Positions 25,870 to 34,208 of a stretch of DNA of 64,000 bases are shown here, one piece after another. Where the stretch lies: NCBI GenBank assembly GCA_965222425.1, contig CBDCTW010000018.1, forward strand, positions 124,001-188,000. The letters are read 5' to 3'. The notes under the pieces are model-generated. The model ran no database searches. It was not told the origin of the DNA and was given only the letters and a program-made list of their open reading frames with translations. This stretch comes from CBDCNP01 sp965222425 (GTDB taxonomy: Bacteria > Acidobacteriota > Vicinamibacteria > Marinacidobacterales > DATDRI01). Both the position numbers and the translations under genes were made by a program. Positions within the stretch are counted from its first letter, which is position 1; each line of letters begins with the position of its first letter.

Positions 25870-27407
25870 GAGTTCACCTCGCCGATCAGCGCGTTGTAAT
25901 GGCCAACACCTGGCAAGGAACGTTCGTACTTCGTGAGCTCTCCGAGCTCCACATCGCCAAGAGCCTGCGCCTGCTCACGTCGAAGAACTGATGATTCGAC
26001 GAGGTGACGGATCGCCTCAGCATCCGTACAGCCGAGTTCGAGCGCTTGACTCACCGCCTCACGCAGCTTGTCGTAGCCGTGCTCGCGGCCGAGCTGCACG
26101 AGCTCGACCATCTGGCGGGTTCCTTCGAGCTTCCCGTGACGTCGATTCAGCTTGGACCACAACTCGTCGTAGCTCGTGGGCCACCGACCTTTCTCCCGCC
26201 ATTGAGCGAGCGGCGTCGAGCCGGCCAACGCTCCAGGCTTCCTGACCAGAACATCCAAGTAGTGCTCGAGTTCATAAATCGACTGGCTGCGGCCGTAGCA
26301 GCGCTCGTGGCGTGCCACGACGTGGCCCTCGTGCCAGATCTCAACTTCCAACGGCAGTAGCTTGGCCACAACTCGCCGGTCCCGTTTCAACGGAGTCGAG
26401 TACCAGTTCGTGCCGACTCGAACGCAGCCTTTCTTGTTCACCTTTGCAAATCGTCGCTCCTCGATATCGAACCCCTCGACGGTCAATGGCAACAGATGCT
26501 CCCGTTCAAGCTCCATCGCTGTTCCGACAGCATGCTCCTTGCCGCTAATGTGGCGCGTCGCATCCTTGAGACAGCACGAGAGCAGATACTCGTTCAGCTC
26601 ATCCCAGTTCGAAAACTCCGGTACCGGCGTCAGATAGTTGCGCCGGAAGTAGCCGACTTCGCTTTCCACCCCGCCCTTCTCGTTGCCTCGACTCGGATTA
26701 CAAAACTCCGAGTCGAATCCCCAATGGGAGCGAAACGCCACGAATCGCTCCGTCTGCTCTCGTTGATAACCACGCAGAATCTTAGTGACCGCGAGTGACA
26801 GGTTGTCGTAGCGCATGCGGCGGAACACGCCACCAAAGAACTCGAACGCATGCTCCTGCGCTTCGAAAAATGCTTGTTGCGTCGGACGCGGATAGCCGCG
26901 ATGCAACGCGCCTCCTCCCGCCATGCTTCGGACTACGAGCGTGTGGACCTTCTCGAGCTCACCTCCGATCCGCGCGTACGCCTCGTACCAGTCCACTTGC
27001 CCTTCATCGCCCCACGCGTAGCTCTGCGGAACAAAAATCTCTGTGTCCTTCAGGCCGAGCTCGCTCTTCCGACGAGCGACGTAGCGACGTACCGTTGATT
27101 CGCCAATCTCATGCTCCGGATGCTCGGCGCGCAACCGGGACCAGATACGACGAGCCGTATGGCGTTGCTTCCGAGGCGCTCGCTTGTCCTCCTTCAGGAC
27201 CGCGTCGATGAACTCGCGTACTTCCTCAAGCTTCGGACTCGCACGCTCCGCGACTTTACGCTCCGGCGGTACCGCGCTCTCCAGCGCCTGACGCACCATC
27301 CGACGGTGTACTCCGAACTCCTTCGCCACTCCCTTTATCGTTCCTACTCCGTGCTCGTACTCGCCACGGATCTGCTCGAACAATCGCACTTTCGCACCCC
27401 TTTTCAA
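25866..27407 (-). CDS. istA: IS21 transposase IstA (copy 2)
   Basis: 513 aa, same protein as at 3240–4781, with TTG start and all three catalytic acidic residues present. The lack of coding differences from copy 1 indicates recent transposition or gene conversion. Confidence 0.95.
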   Translation of the reverse strand: MKRGAKVRLFEQIRGEYEHGVGTIKGVAKEFGVHRRMVRQALESAVPPERKVAERASPKLEEVREFIDAVLKEDKRAPRKQRHTARRIWSRLRAEHPEHEIGESTVRRYVARRKSELGLKDTEIFVPQSYAWGDEGQVDWYEAYARIGGELEKVHTLVVRSMAGGGALHRGYPRPTQQAFFEAQEHAFEFFGGVFRRMRYDNLSLAVTKILRGYQREQTERFVAFRSHWGFDSEFCNPSRGNEKGGVESEVGYFRRNYLTPVPEFSNWDELNEYLLSCCLKDATRHISGKEHAVGTAMELEREHLLPLTVEGFDIEERRFAKVNKKGCVRVGTNWYSTPLKRDRRVVAKLLPLEVEIWHEGHVVARHERCYGRSQSIYELEHYLDVLVRKPGALAGSTPLAQWREKGRWPTSYDELWSKLNRRHGKLEGTRQMVELVQLGREHGYDKLREAVSQALELGCTDAEAIRHLVESSVLRREQAQALGDVELGELTKYERSLPGVGHYNALIGEVNS

Positions 27408-27510
27408 CCGACCCTCCTCTCCGGGTTCTTCCCCGGCTCAGGGTATCGGTCTCGATGGGGTGGGCCAAATCAAATGAGCGAAATGGGCCAATTCAGACTA
27501 GCGAACACAC

Positions 27511-27655
27511 CTGTGCCTTCTATTTATTCATCCGCCAGCCCCATGGGTCGGAAGTCAGCCCTACGGCGCGAAATACCCTGGATTCTGCGCGGATTCCAAG
27601 GGCGTCTAAGCTGCTGATTTGTGGTCTATTTCAAAAGGGCCGAGTTTTGGCACAG
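27511..27655 (+). repeat. R1 repeat, full copy A (145 bp)
   Basis: Begins CTGTGCCTTCTATTTATTC and ends CGAGTTTTGGCACAG, giving a 7-bp terminal inverted repeat CTGTGCC. A second full copy is at 29351–29494 and partial copies at 896–944, 2403–2515, 6028–6044 and 32272–32290. The size and inverted ends suggest a small non-autonomous mobile element. Its right end also supplies the last codons of the gene at 27626. Confidence 0.8.
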
Positions 27656-27958
27656 GACGGGATCGCCGTCAATTGATCCCACGTCCTGGCATGCTTCTCC
27701 CCAGTCAGCGGCGGGTAGTTGAATTTTGATGTCGTGTTCGGGCGGCTCAGCTGATTGCGTATCCTGGACAATCGCCTTGCAGCGCTCTTTCATGTTCTTT
27801 GCGGCCTCTCGGCTCTTGCGTATCTGATCAAGCCCTTCGAGGATAACGTCTCTAATTGGTTTATTGCCTCGGCCTTGCACCCAATGGCTCCATGCCTTGT
27901 CGCCCATCTTCCAACGCAGGGTTATCGTTTCTTTCGACCTTAGTCTGCGAGTAAACAT
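27626..27958 (-). CDS. Small hypothetical protein with a repeat-derived C-terminus
   Basis: A 110-aa protein starting MFTRRLRSKETITLRWKMGD, with GAGGGAG nine bases upstream of the ATG at 27958. The body is basic and helical (IRKSREAAKNMKERCKAIV). The last ten or so codons (VLCQNSALLK) come from the R1 repeat, so the native C-terminus was replaced. I do not recognise the family. It lies downstream of the AbiU2-like gene on the same strand, 315 bp away. Confidence 0.5.
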   Translation of the reverse strand: MFTRRLRSKETITLRWKMGDKAWSHWVQGRGNKPIRDVILEGLDQIRKSREAAKNMKERCKAIVQDTQSAEPPEHDIKIQLPAADWGEACQDVGSIDGDPVLCQNSALLK

Positions 27959-28273
27959 GGCTGTGACTCCCTCTTTATCGTGCCGGGGGCAAGACAGGAC
28001 CACGATCAACGATGTTTCGGCTGGCGGCCCGTCCGGTGATGAATGACCGCAAGCCTTCCAGCAGTCCCTCTAGCTTGGCCTAGGTGTGTTCGAGCTGTCC
28101 GATCTTGGTTTGGCGGTTGCTTCGAATGAACACCGCTTGCTTAGACAACCCCCTCCCCGGTGGTGCGACTGATCCCGTAGGGCCAGCTGACTTGAAGCCG
28201 TGGTACAAAAGCGACGCACACGCTATTGGAAGCCGAGGGACACCAAGCAGAACCCGCGTGATTTTACAAAACC
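27959..28273. other. Intergenic stretch with no supported gene
   Basis: Open frames of 65–87 codons occur on both strands (for example 28084–28281), but none has a ribosome-binding site or recognisable motif. No repeat from elsewhere in the window was found here. Confidence 0.4.
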
Positions 28274-29032
28274 CTATTTGAACCTGCGAGCTGCCTCCCG
28301 CAACTCGATGATCTGCATCACCTGTTCGCTCGTCGGTTTGCACCCGAGTTTCTGAAGGAAGTCGCTGGCAACGCCATGGTCGGTGAAAGGTACTTTGCCG
28401 CTAGGATCGATAAACGAGTCGATGTACTGAACGGCATTTACAAGCTGCCGCGTGTAGCTGAGAAATGCACGGACCCTTGGCGAAATCAAGGCATCGTTAG
28501 CGATGTTCTCGTTCAGCAGGTGCACGCTGATGACGTTTAGAACAGCATGTACTTTATCTAATGCGGTCGTGATTTTGTGCAGGTTGGCGGAGGCTAGCGG
28601 TTCGGCGTTGGGCGTTATCGCTTGAGTCAAGTCCCTATGGCTGATACGCCGGTTCCTCCAGTCGCGCGCGAATCCTGCAGCATTGACAGCATCTTTGACC
28701 AGCTCCCGTACTTCGTTGCACAACTCCGGATCCTCACAGAAGTCAGGCAGCATCCGGACGGTGAGGTTGTCTTTGCTAGCGGTACGAATGGGGTCTGTGA
28801 GCCTGGTGACCCGCAGCATCAAGTCATCCCAGAAGATGTGCTGAATATCCCAAAGGAACCCTCCCCCGCTAATGGCGTTCAGAAGTTCAACGTCGTCCTT
28901 GTTGCTGAACAATTCCCTGAACTCCTGGGCTCTCATCACGCCCCACGCCCAGTCATTCCAAAGGCCATGGAATACCGCACCGAACTTCTCCCCGAGCTTG
29001 TCCTGGTATTTCTGTTTAACCTTATCGTTCAT
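28274..29032 (-). CDS. AbiU2-like HEPN-domain protein
   Basis: A 252-aa, all-helical soluble protein. The segment FARDWRNRRISHRDL carries an R-x5-H motif of the HEPN type, and the overall pattern (WDIQHIFWDDLMLRVTRLTD early, helices later) resembles AbiU2-like proteins. HEPN proteins are often RNases in abortive-infection or toxin–antitoxin systems. No antitoxin-like partner is adjacent; a DUF262 nuclease fragment lies 460 bp upstream. The assignment is from memory of the family and needs a profile search. Confidence 0.6.
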   Translation of the reverse strand: MNDKVKQKYQDKLGEKFGAVFHGLWNDWAWGVMRAQEFRELFSNKDDVELLNAISGGGFLWDIQHIFWDDLMLRVTRLTDPIRTASKDNLTVRMLPDFCEDPELCNEVRELVKDAVNAAGFARDWRNRRISHRDLTQAITPNAEPLASANLHKITTALDKVHAVLNVISVHLLNENIANDALISPRVRAFLSYTRQLVNAVQYIDSFIDPSGKVPFTDHGVASDFLQKLGCKPTSEQVMQIIELREAARRFK

Positions 29033-29226
29033 CTCGATTCAGCCACACGTGGAAGTCCAGTCCGAGAGGTGATCGCTTGAGGGCGTCGCAGAATATCCAT
29101 GTCAGTACAGCGCGCCTGGGCTATGGGCTTTCCGTCACCGCGGAAGACAGCGGTGGGCATACTCTAGCAAATGCCCCGCAGGATCCTGGCCGGATTCCTA
29201 CCAAAACGCGCGAAACGTGCTGGCCC

Positions 29227-29306
29227 CGTCGTGTCCAAAAATACAAACGAACTCAAGACCCGCGCGCCGGGCTGTTTCGTAATAAACGTGTCTACGGTTG
29301 GTTGGC
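29227..29306 (+). repeat. R2 repeat, long copy
   Basis: About 80 bp shared with 8191–8264, from CGTCGTGTCCAAAAATAC through GTTTCGTAATAAACGTG. It lies in the gene-free stretch 29033–29350, which otherwise shows only a short frame without support. Confidence 0.75.
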
Positions 29307-29350
29307 CAATGGGAGCTAGAATCCTCGGTCATGAGCACGCCGATCCCGTC

Positions 29351-29494
29351 CTGTGCCAAAACTCGGCCCTTTTGAAATAGACCACAAATCAGTAGCTTAG
29401 ACGCCCTTAGAATCCGCGCAGAATCCAGGGCATTTCGCGCCGCAGGGCTGACTTCCGACCCATGGGCTGGCGGATGAATAAATAGAAGGCACAG
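29351..29494 (-). repeat. R1 repeat, full copy B (144 bp, reverse)
   Basis: Reverse copy of 27511–27655 with both CTGTGCC ends. Its left end (reading in the R1 direction) is fused exactly to a truncated DUF262 gene. Confidence 0.82.
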
Positions 29495-29603
29495 AATCAA
29501 ACAAGCCGCGCACTTGATCGCGGTTCCAGACATAACCGCGCTGGAATTCCGGGAGCGCCATGTGCCCACTGTCGATGTGATCCAATATCGTCGAAATCTT
29601 CAC
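29495..29603 (-). pseudogene. DUF262 (GmrSD-type restriction protein) N-terminal fragment
   Basis: Reads MKISTILDHIDSGHMALPEF and continues QRGYVWNRDQVRGLFDS, which is the opening of DUF262 proteins; the DGQQR-type nucleotide-hydrolysis motif would follow but is missing. DUF262 is the GmrS-like half of Type IV restriction enzymes. The R1 element truncates it after 36 codons and supplies a stop. Confidence 0.75.
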
Positions 29604-29647
29604 GGCGTTTTTGTACGATTAGTACCCGCTCACAGCTTTCTGAGAAA

Positions 29648-31279
29648 TTACCTATTGGGGCTCGTTTCGACGTTCCACAAGGGTTGAATCTCATCGTCGA
29701 ATCCCGTCATCGCCCAGCGAACGAGAGCGACCGGAATCGCACCCGAAGCGAGAAACGCATCGTGGAACTGTCGTAAGTCGAACTCCGCTCCCAGTTGGCG
29801 AGAGCGGTCGGCCACCAGCCGGTCGATCTGCACCTTGCCCACATACCAGTTGATGGCGTAAGTGGGCCGACGCAACATGTCATAGAACTCGGCATCGATA
29901 CGGTAGCTGTCTTTCGCGTTGAACGGCACGTTCTCAGAAAGGAAATCGACGGCCTCTTCGACCGAGAACTCGTTGAGCTGAAGCTTCACGTTCACAATCG
30001 CCCGCGCCGACCGTGCTATGAGGAAGTTGACCATGAGCTCACGCGTGCGGGGCAGATGATCCAGAAAACCCGTGCGTAACAGCATCTCCTGAGCATAAAG
30101 GGTCCAGCCTTCCCTTCCCGCCCGGTCGCGGAAGTTCTCGCGAATTGGGGTGGGCCCCTTTCGAACCCGATCGTCGAATGCATGGCCCGGTATAACCGTA
30201 TGAAGCAGATCGGGTCGCGGGTCCCGGTATTGGATCTCCTCCCAGAGGTTTCGCTTTCCGCTGGGGCGAGCGAACCAAGGGCGGCTTTGCTCCCGCGCCT
30301 CGGTGAAATCCCCGACGTCCTCGGGAACGGTAAGAATGTCGTCCTCGACGAGAAAGGTTCGAATATGCCGCTCTGCGTCTTCTTTTCGACGGGCATATTC
30401 TTCTGTCGATCCCACCGGCTCGAGCTCGGGTAGTTTCCGGTTCCGATGCCGCTCCCAAGCTAGCATCGCCTGCATCCGCTTCAGCTCGTGGGTTGCAAAC
30501 GCAAGTATCTCTTCGGCGGTAAACGGAATCAGTCGGGCATGTTTCAAGTACCAGTCGAACTCGACGCGCCCAACTCCGGGATGCTCGTCCGCCCGGCCCG
30601 GATCCTTCCTCAGCCAATCCCGGTAGCCTTCGAGTGCAGCCCGCGCCGCCTCGGCGTCCGGCACGAGCTCCGGATGATGTTTCCCTAGTCGTTCCTCGAG
30701 ATCTCGGAACCAACCAATCGTCCCCGGAGGCGGCACGTCTCGCCGCGGCTCACCATGAGGGACTCCGATGTCGAGCTCCAGATTCCCAATCGTGATCCAC
30801 GATAGGGCCGGCGACCTCTCATGGAGATTTTTCTTTCCCTGCTCCAAGACCCGGGGAATCGCGCGCAGCTTCATGCGAATTCCGGCGAGCTTTTTCTCGT
30901 CGAGAGGAAGCTCGGTATAAGCAATACCCTGAATCCCGACGAGGTAGTGACCGGGATTGCGAGACGGATTTCGCACGACGCGATATTCGAAATCCCATCC
31001 GTTCAGAAGAGACCGGACGAGGAGGTAGTCGATCTTGCGAGCCGCCGGCCAACCGGTCGGATCGATGGCGGCCAATCGCTTTCGAAGCTCTTCGTACTGA
31101 CGCCGGTCCGTGGAGAGCGTTTCCGGACTCGGATCCGGCAATCCATCGACCCATTTGGGAGACCGCGCGGTACCGATGTCGCCATAGATCACGACAAGCT
31201 CGGAGTACTCAGAGGCTGCGACCCCATCGGCCGCATTCAAGGCCAGGGCCGTCGCGAGAGTCACCCACGTGGTTCGCAT
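29648..31279 (-). CDS. DUF885 family secreted protein (putative metallopeptidase)
   Basis: A 543-aa protein with an N-terminal signal peptide (MRTTWVTLATALALNAADGV). The body has the DUF885 pattern: YLLVRSLLNGWDFEYRVVRN, GREGWTLYAQEMLLRTGFLD, FLIARSARAIVNVKLQLNEF, YAINWYVGKVQIDRL. In this family a PGH-x-x-Q/D motif resembles a metal site; here it is HTVIPGHAFDDR. Such proteins are related to M32-type carboxypeptidases and are common in Acidobacteriota, but the substrate is unknown. Its start lies 4 bp after the end of the GMC remnant, suggesting the two once formed an operon. Confidence 0.85.
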   Translation of the reverse strand: MRTTWVTLATALALNAADGVAASEYSELVVIYGDIGTARSPKWVDGLPDPSPETLSTDRRQYEELRKRLAAIDPTGWPAARKIDYLLVRSLLNGWDFEYRVVRNPSRNPGHYLVGIQGIAYTELPLDEKKLAGIRMKLRAIPRVLEQGKKNLHERSPALSWITIGNLELDIGVPHGEPRRDVPPPGTIGWFRDLEERLGKHHPELVPDAEAARAALEGYRDWLRKDPGRADEHPGVGRVEFDWYLKHARLIPFTAEEILAFATHELKRMQAMLAWERHRNRKLPELEPVGSTEEYARRKEDAERHIRTFLVEDDILTVPEDVGDFTEAREQSRPWFARPSGKRNLWEEIQYRDPRPDLLHTVIPGHAFDDRVRKGPTPIRENFRDRAGREGWTLYAQEMLLRTGFLDHLPRTRELMVNFLIARSARAIVNVKLQLNEFSVEEAVDFLSENVPFNAKDSYRIDAEFYDMLRRPTYAINWYVGKVQIDRLVADRSRQLGAEFDLRQFHDAFLASGAIPVALVRWAMTGFDDEIQPLWNVETSPNR

Positions 31280-31282
31280 GAA

Positions 31283-31510
31283 CTAGCTCAGCGTCTCTGC
31301 CATCTTCGGAGCCGAACGCAGGCTTAAAGCAACCAACGTCAGTGTTCCGTTGGTGTATCCGCCGGCGGGCATCGTCGGGGAACCGACGACAAAGAGGTTC
31401 TCGTGATCATGAGTCCGTCCGTAGCTGTCGCAGACGCTCTCCTCCGGATCCGTTCCCATCCGGCAACCGCCGCCGGGATGACCCAACCGTGCTTTGTGGT
31501 GGACAATCAA
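31283..31510 (-). pseudogene. GMC-family FAD oxidoreductase, C-terminal remnant
   Basis: The last ~70 codons read GHPGGGCRMGTDPEESVCDS then YGRTHDHENLFVVGSPTMPA and GGYTNGTLTLVALSLRSA, the hallmark C-terminus of GMC oxidoreductases (gluconate/alcohol dehydrogenase type), including the active-site H and N positions. The upstream ~500 residues, with the FAD-binding domain, are missing. The open frame continues to 31933 without further homology. Confidence 0.82.
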
Positions 31511-31904
31511 CAACAAACCCGCGCTGGATTGTAACACCGAGGGACGAAGATTTTTCCTCACAATCGGACACGCAAGCGACGCCGCCTGCCAGAACATCAG
31601 TTCGGGCGGGTAAGCTGGACGGAACGCATACTCTGGAGGAGAGCTCTGCTCGGGATCACCTATCGCAGAGCCAGTGCTGCGTCGGCGGGTCTCCGAGAAT
31701 TTCGAAAACGCCTCTAGGATTCGAGTTTTCGGCTCCGGTCCCATTTTCGGACACGACAGTGTCAGGCTGCAGAGATTTGTCCCGTCCCCTAACCCCGACT
31801 TCCCGACCGTTACGAATGGTCTCGACGGTCCTGCTTCGTGCAGCGTGAACAGCCACCTCCACGACGCGGTCTTCTCGTTGGCCTGGGCACACAGGACGCT
31901 GCAG
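31511..31904. other. Region with no supported gene
   Basis: Open frames exist on both strands but none carries a recognisable motif or ribosome-binding site. It is probably the decayed upstream part of the GMC gene or sequence joined by deletion. Confidence 0.4.
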
Positions 31905-32237
31905 TCACGATATGGGCCTCCACCCCGGGTCAACGACGAACACCCCTCTCTTACAGTAGGGACATGCTTTGCCGCTCAACTCCATCGTGTCCACGATCTT
32001 ACCCGCCTTGCACTTTGGACAAGCCGCAATCGGTACCTCTGAATCCACCATGAACTCATGTCCACACGACAGGCAGAGGTGTGGAGAGTCGTTGCCGATG
32101 CAGCGGTTCCGCAAAACGTCGGGATGGTAAGCGTACTGCTTCTTGCCGTTCTCGTTAATATAGTAGGGGTTCCCTTCATCCCACGCCTCGATGTTATGGT
32201 CGCATCCACTACAGACGAAGCGAAATCCTGCAGCCAT
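31905..32237 (-). CDS. Small double zinc-ribbon protein
   Basis: A 110-aa protein with four CxxC knuckles: CSGC near residue 9, CLSCGHEF near 55, CPKC near 74 and CPYC near 92. These can form two treble-clef or zinc-ribbon folds. The first segment (FRFVCSGCDHNIEAWDEGNP) and the pattern ending CPYCKRGVFVVDPGW suggest a nucleic-acid-binding or regulatory role, but I do not recognise a named family. The start ATG is at 32237. The upstream 318 bp contain only repeat remnants. Confidence 0.7.
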   Translation of the reverse strand: MAAGFRFVCSGCDHNIEAWDEGNPYYINENGKKQYAYHPDVLRNRCIGNDSPHLCLSCGHEFMVDSEVPIAACPKCKAGKIVDTMELSGKACPYCKRGVFVVDPGWRPIS

Positions 32238-32271
32238 CTTGCCTAGCCTGTCTCCAGTTGCTGATCCCGTC

Positions 32272-32290
32272 CTGTGCCAAAACTCAGCCC
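32272..32290 (-). repeat. R1 repeat, end fragment E
   Basis: CTGTGCCAAAACTCAGCCC matches the R1 right end in reverse, with one change. It lies 35 bp upstream of the zinc-ribbon start, in a stretch (32238–32555) otherwise without genes. Confidence 0.6.
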
Positions 32291-32367
32291 AGCCGGCATC
32301 GACGAAAGAACTGCGCCTCTCGAAATCAGGCTAAAATTCTAGCACGCGAACAGGTTACGCGGCGGCC

Positions 32368-32392
32368 GCCAACACTTGACTGCGGAAGCACC
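32368..32392. repeat. Solitary MITE end remnant
   Basis: CGCCAACACTTGACTGCGGA followed by AGCACC matches the right end of the MITE (copies at 6116, 7503, 9083) with two differences. No second end is present. Confidence 0.6.
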
Positions 32393-32555
32393 CATCGGTG
32401 CATCGGTTGCGTGACCTTCATCATTATTGTGGTCGGCACCCTGAGCATCAGCGGGGGAACCGTCCAGCGCAGCGGGCTTCTGGTCAGGCTCCATCGTTGT
32501 CCTCCGCCGTGATTCGGCCACGGGTGCTCCACGATAGGCGGGGCGGACACGAACT

Positions 32556-34058
32556 CTATGCAGTCGGACGCGGATGCCCCGCCGCCAATAGCGCCTTCTG
32601 AATTCTTCGCAGAACATCGGGTGCTTTCAGCATTTCGCTACTAAAGTGAGGATTGGAGGGGAGCACGCAGTCGCATACACGTCCATTTTTATCCAGTTTG
32701 TAGAATATGACAGTGGCTTGTCTATCGGGAGCCTTTCCTTCGTGAGCTGCTCCTTTTGCTTGTGGCCCCCACCTCTCGGGGAACCGGCGCGCGAGCAGCC
32801 ACATCGAAGCCTCGCAGTTCGGCGGGCGAAACTTCGACACGATCTCGGCGGACTTGACCTTCCCGTCTTTCAACTGGCCGTTTAGGATTTCGCCGCCCTT
32901 GTATTTCACCGTCTGCCGGATAATCTTGCTCTCCCCAAGGGCGCTCCGCTCGATGTTATCGAGGTGAACCCATTCGAAGTGTGCCAGGGCCTTCTGGACG
33001 GACTCGTAAAATTCATGAAATAGACCGCCCTCTACCTTCCCACGTGCGAGCCACCTGCAAAGTGTCTCTGGGGTTATGCCAGCGGACTGCGCTGCATCCT
33101 TATAGCTCATCCCTGCTCGAACGCACCTGAGGACTTTCTCTTGGCGCTCGGGGGTGAGTTTAGTTTTCCGTCCAGCCATGTTTGGGGGAATCTTAAAATT
33201 CACGGAATTGTCCGCTCTTGGCCTCTTTCCTGGCAATTGCGCAATTTTATTCCCCCCCATTCGGCGCATACGTCCATTATCCGGTATCAGGTAAATGAGG
33301 GTGGGTTGTCTATCGCGAGCCTCTCCTTCGTGAGCTTCTCTTTTTGCTCGTGGCCCCCACCTATCGGGGAACCGCCGCGCGAGCAGCCACGCCGACCTCT
33401 TCCAGTTCCGCGGGCGGGACTCCGTCACGGTCGTAGCGTACTTGACCTTCCCGTCTTTCAACTGGCCGTTTAGGATTTCGCCGACCTCGTATCTCACCGT
33501 CTGCCGGGTGATCTTGCTCTCCTTGAGGGCGCTCCGCTCGATGTTCTCGAGGTGAACCCATTCGAAGTGTGCCAGGGCCTCCTGGACGGACTCGTAAAAT
33601 TCATAAAATAGGCCGCTCTCCGCCTTCTCCCCACGTGCGAACCACCTACAAAGCGTCTCTAGGGCTATGCCAGCGGACTCCGCGGCCGCCTTATAGGTCA
33701 TCCCTGCTCGAACGCACTTGAGGATCTTCTCTTGGCGCTCGGGGGTGAGTTTGGTTTTCCGCCCAGCCATTGTTCGGGGAATTTTACCATAGGTTTCGTT
33801 CTTGATAAAATTGACGATATAGGCCACTCTTGGCCTGCTCTCCACGCGCGAAACAGGCGTAGAACGTGGCCTTATTGACGCCTGCGACGTCTGCGACCTA
33901 CCCCCGGCATCCTTAGCCAGAACGCACTCCAGGATGGTTTTTTTGCGTTCGGGGGTCACTTTGTGTCCATTATTCTCTGTTAACTCCCTGTTTTTCAGGG
34001 TTGCCAGCCGAGACCGGATAGCTCCAAACTGCACCATCCGCCAACCTCCCTGCCTCAA
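32556..34058 (-). CDS. Tandemly duplicated phage-terminase-small-subunit-like protein in one frame
   Basis: A 500-codon frame made of homologous modules. Module 2 starts at ATG 33770 and module 3 at ATG 33179. Each begins MAGRKTKLTPERQEK-L-CV-AG then a helix-turn-helix (SYKDAAQSAGITPETLCRWL), LFYEFYESVQ-ALAHFEWVHL, a GEILNGQLKDGKVK stretch and WLLARRFP-RWGP. A third, degraded module lies upstream: KVTPERKKTILECVLAKDAG in frame, then ATFYACFARGEQAKSGLY in another frame. The modules resemble DNA-recognising small terminase subunits or Hin-like HTH proteins. The natural product may be the 402-aa protein from 33770, or two ~200-aa proteins. No large terminase or other phage gene is near. Confidence 0.65.
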   Translation of the reverse strand: MRQGGWRMVQFGAIRSRLATLKNRELTENNGHKVTPERKKTILECVLAKDAGGRSQTSQASIRPRSTPVSRVESRPRVAYIVNFIKNETYGKIPRTMAGRKTKLTPERQEKILKCVRAGMTYKAAAESAGIALETLCRWFARGEKAESGLFYEFYESVQEALAHFEWVHLENIERSALKESKITRQTVRYEVGEILNGQLKDGKVKYATTVTESRPRNWKRSAWLLARRFPDRWGPRAKREAHEGEARDRQPTLIYLIPDNGRMRRMGGNKIAQLPGKRPRADNSVNFKIPPNMAGRKTKLTPERQEKVLRCVRAGMSYKDAAQSAGITPETLCRWLARGKVEGGLFHEFYESVQKALAHFEWVHLDNIERSALGESKIIRQTVKYKGGEILNGQLKDGKVKSAEIVSKFRPPNCEASMWLLARRFPERWGPQAKGAAHEGKAPDRQATVIFYKLDKNGRVCDCVLPSNPHFSSEMLKAPDVLRRIQKALLAAGHPRPTA

Positions 34059-34208
34059 TACCCCTTAAAATCAAAAAGTTAGAAGGTTAGCCCACCTTTT
34101 CAACGAAAGGCTTGCACTTGTTTGGGGGCTTGGGCTCCGCCGCCTCGTGCTAGACTGGAGGGATCGCCTCGGCCAAACGCGCCGCTTCGGCTTTCTGAGA
34201 CAAATCAC

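Larger units (their letters stand above)
24946..27509 (-). mobile_element. IS21-family insertion sequence, copy 2 (complete, 2564 bp, reverse)
   Basis: Same length and ends as the copy at 3138, in the opposite orientation. The flanking duplication is CCTGT (24941–24945 and 27510–27514). The right side inserts at the very end of an R1 repeat. With copy 1 it bounds a 19.2-kb segment by inverted repeats. Confidence 0.95.

Noticed and set aside
29077..29319. 80-codon frame spanning the R2 repeat
   Set aside because: Formed largely by repeat sequence; no ribosome-binding site or homology pattern.
34122..34208. Upstream extension of the SNF2 helicase frame
   Set aside because: Homologues begin at the VIVAHGTW segment; the extension is low-complexity and lacks a ribosome-binding site.
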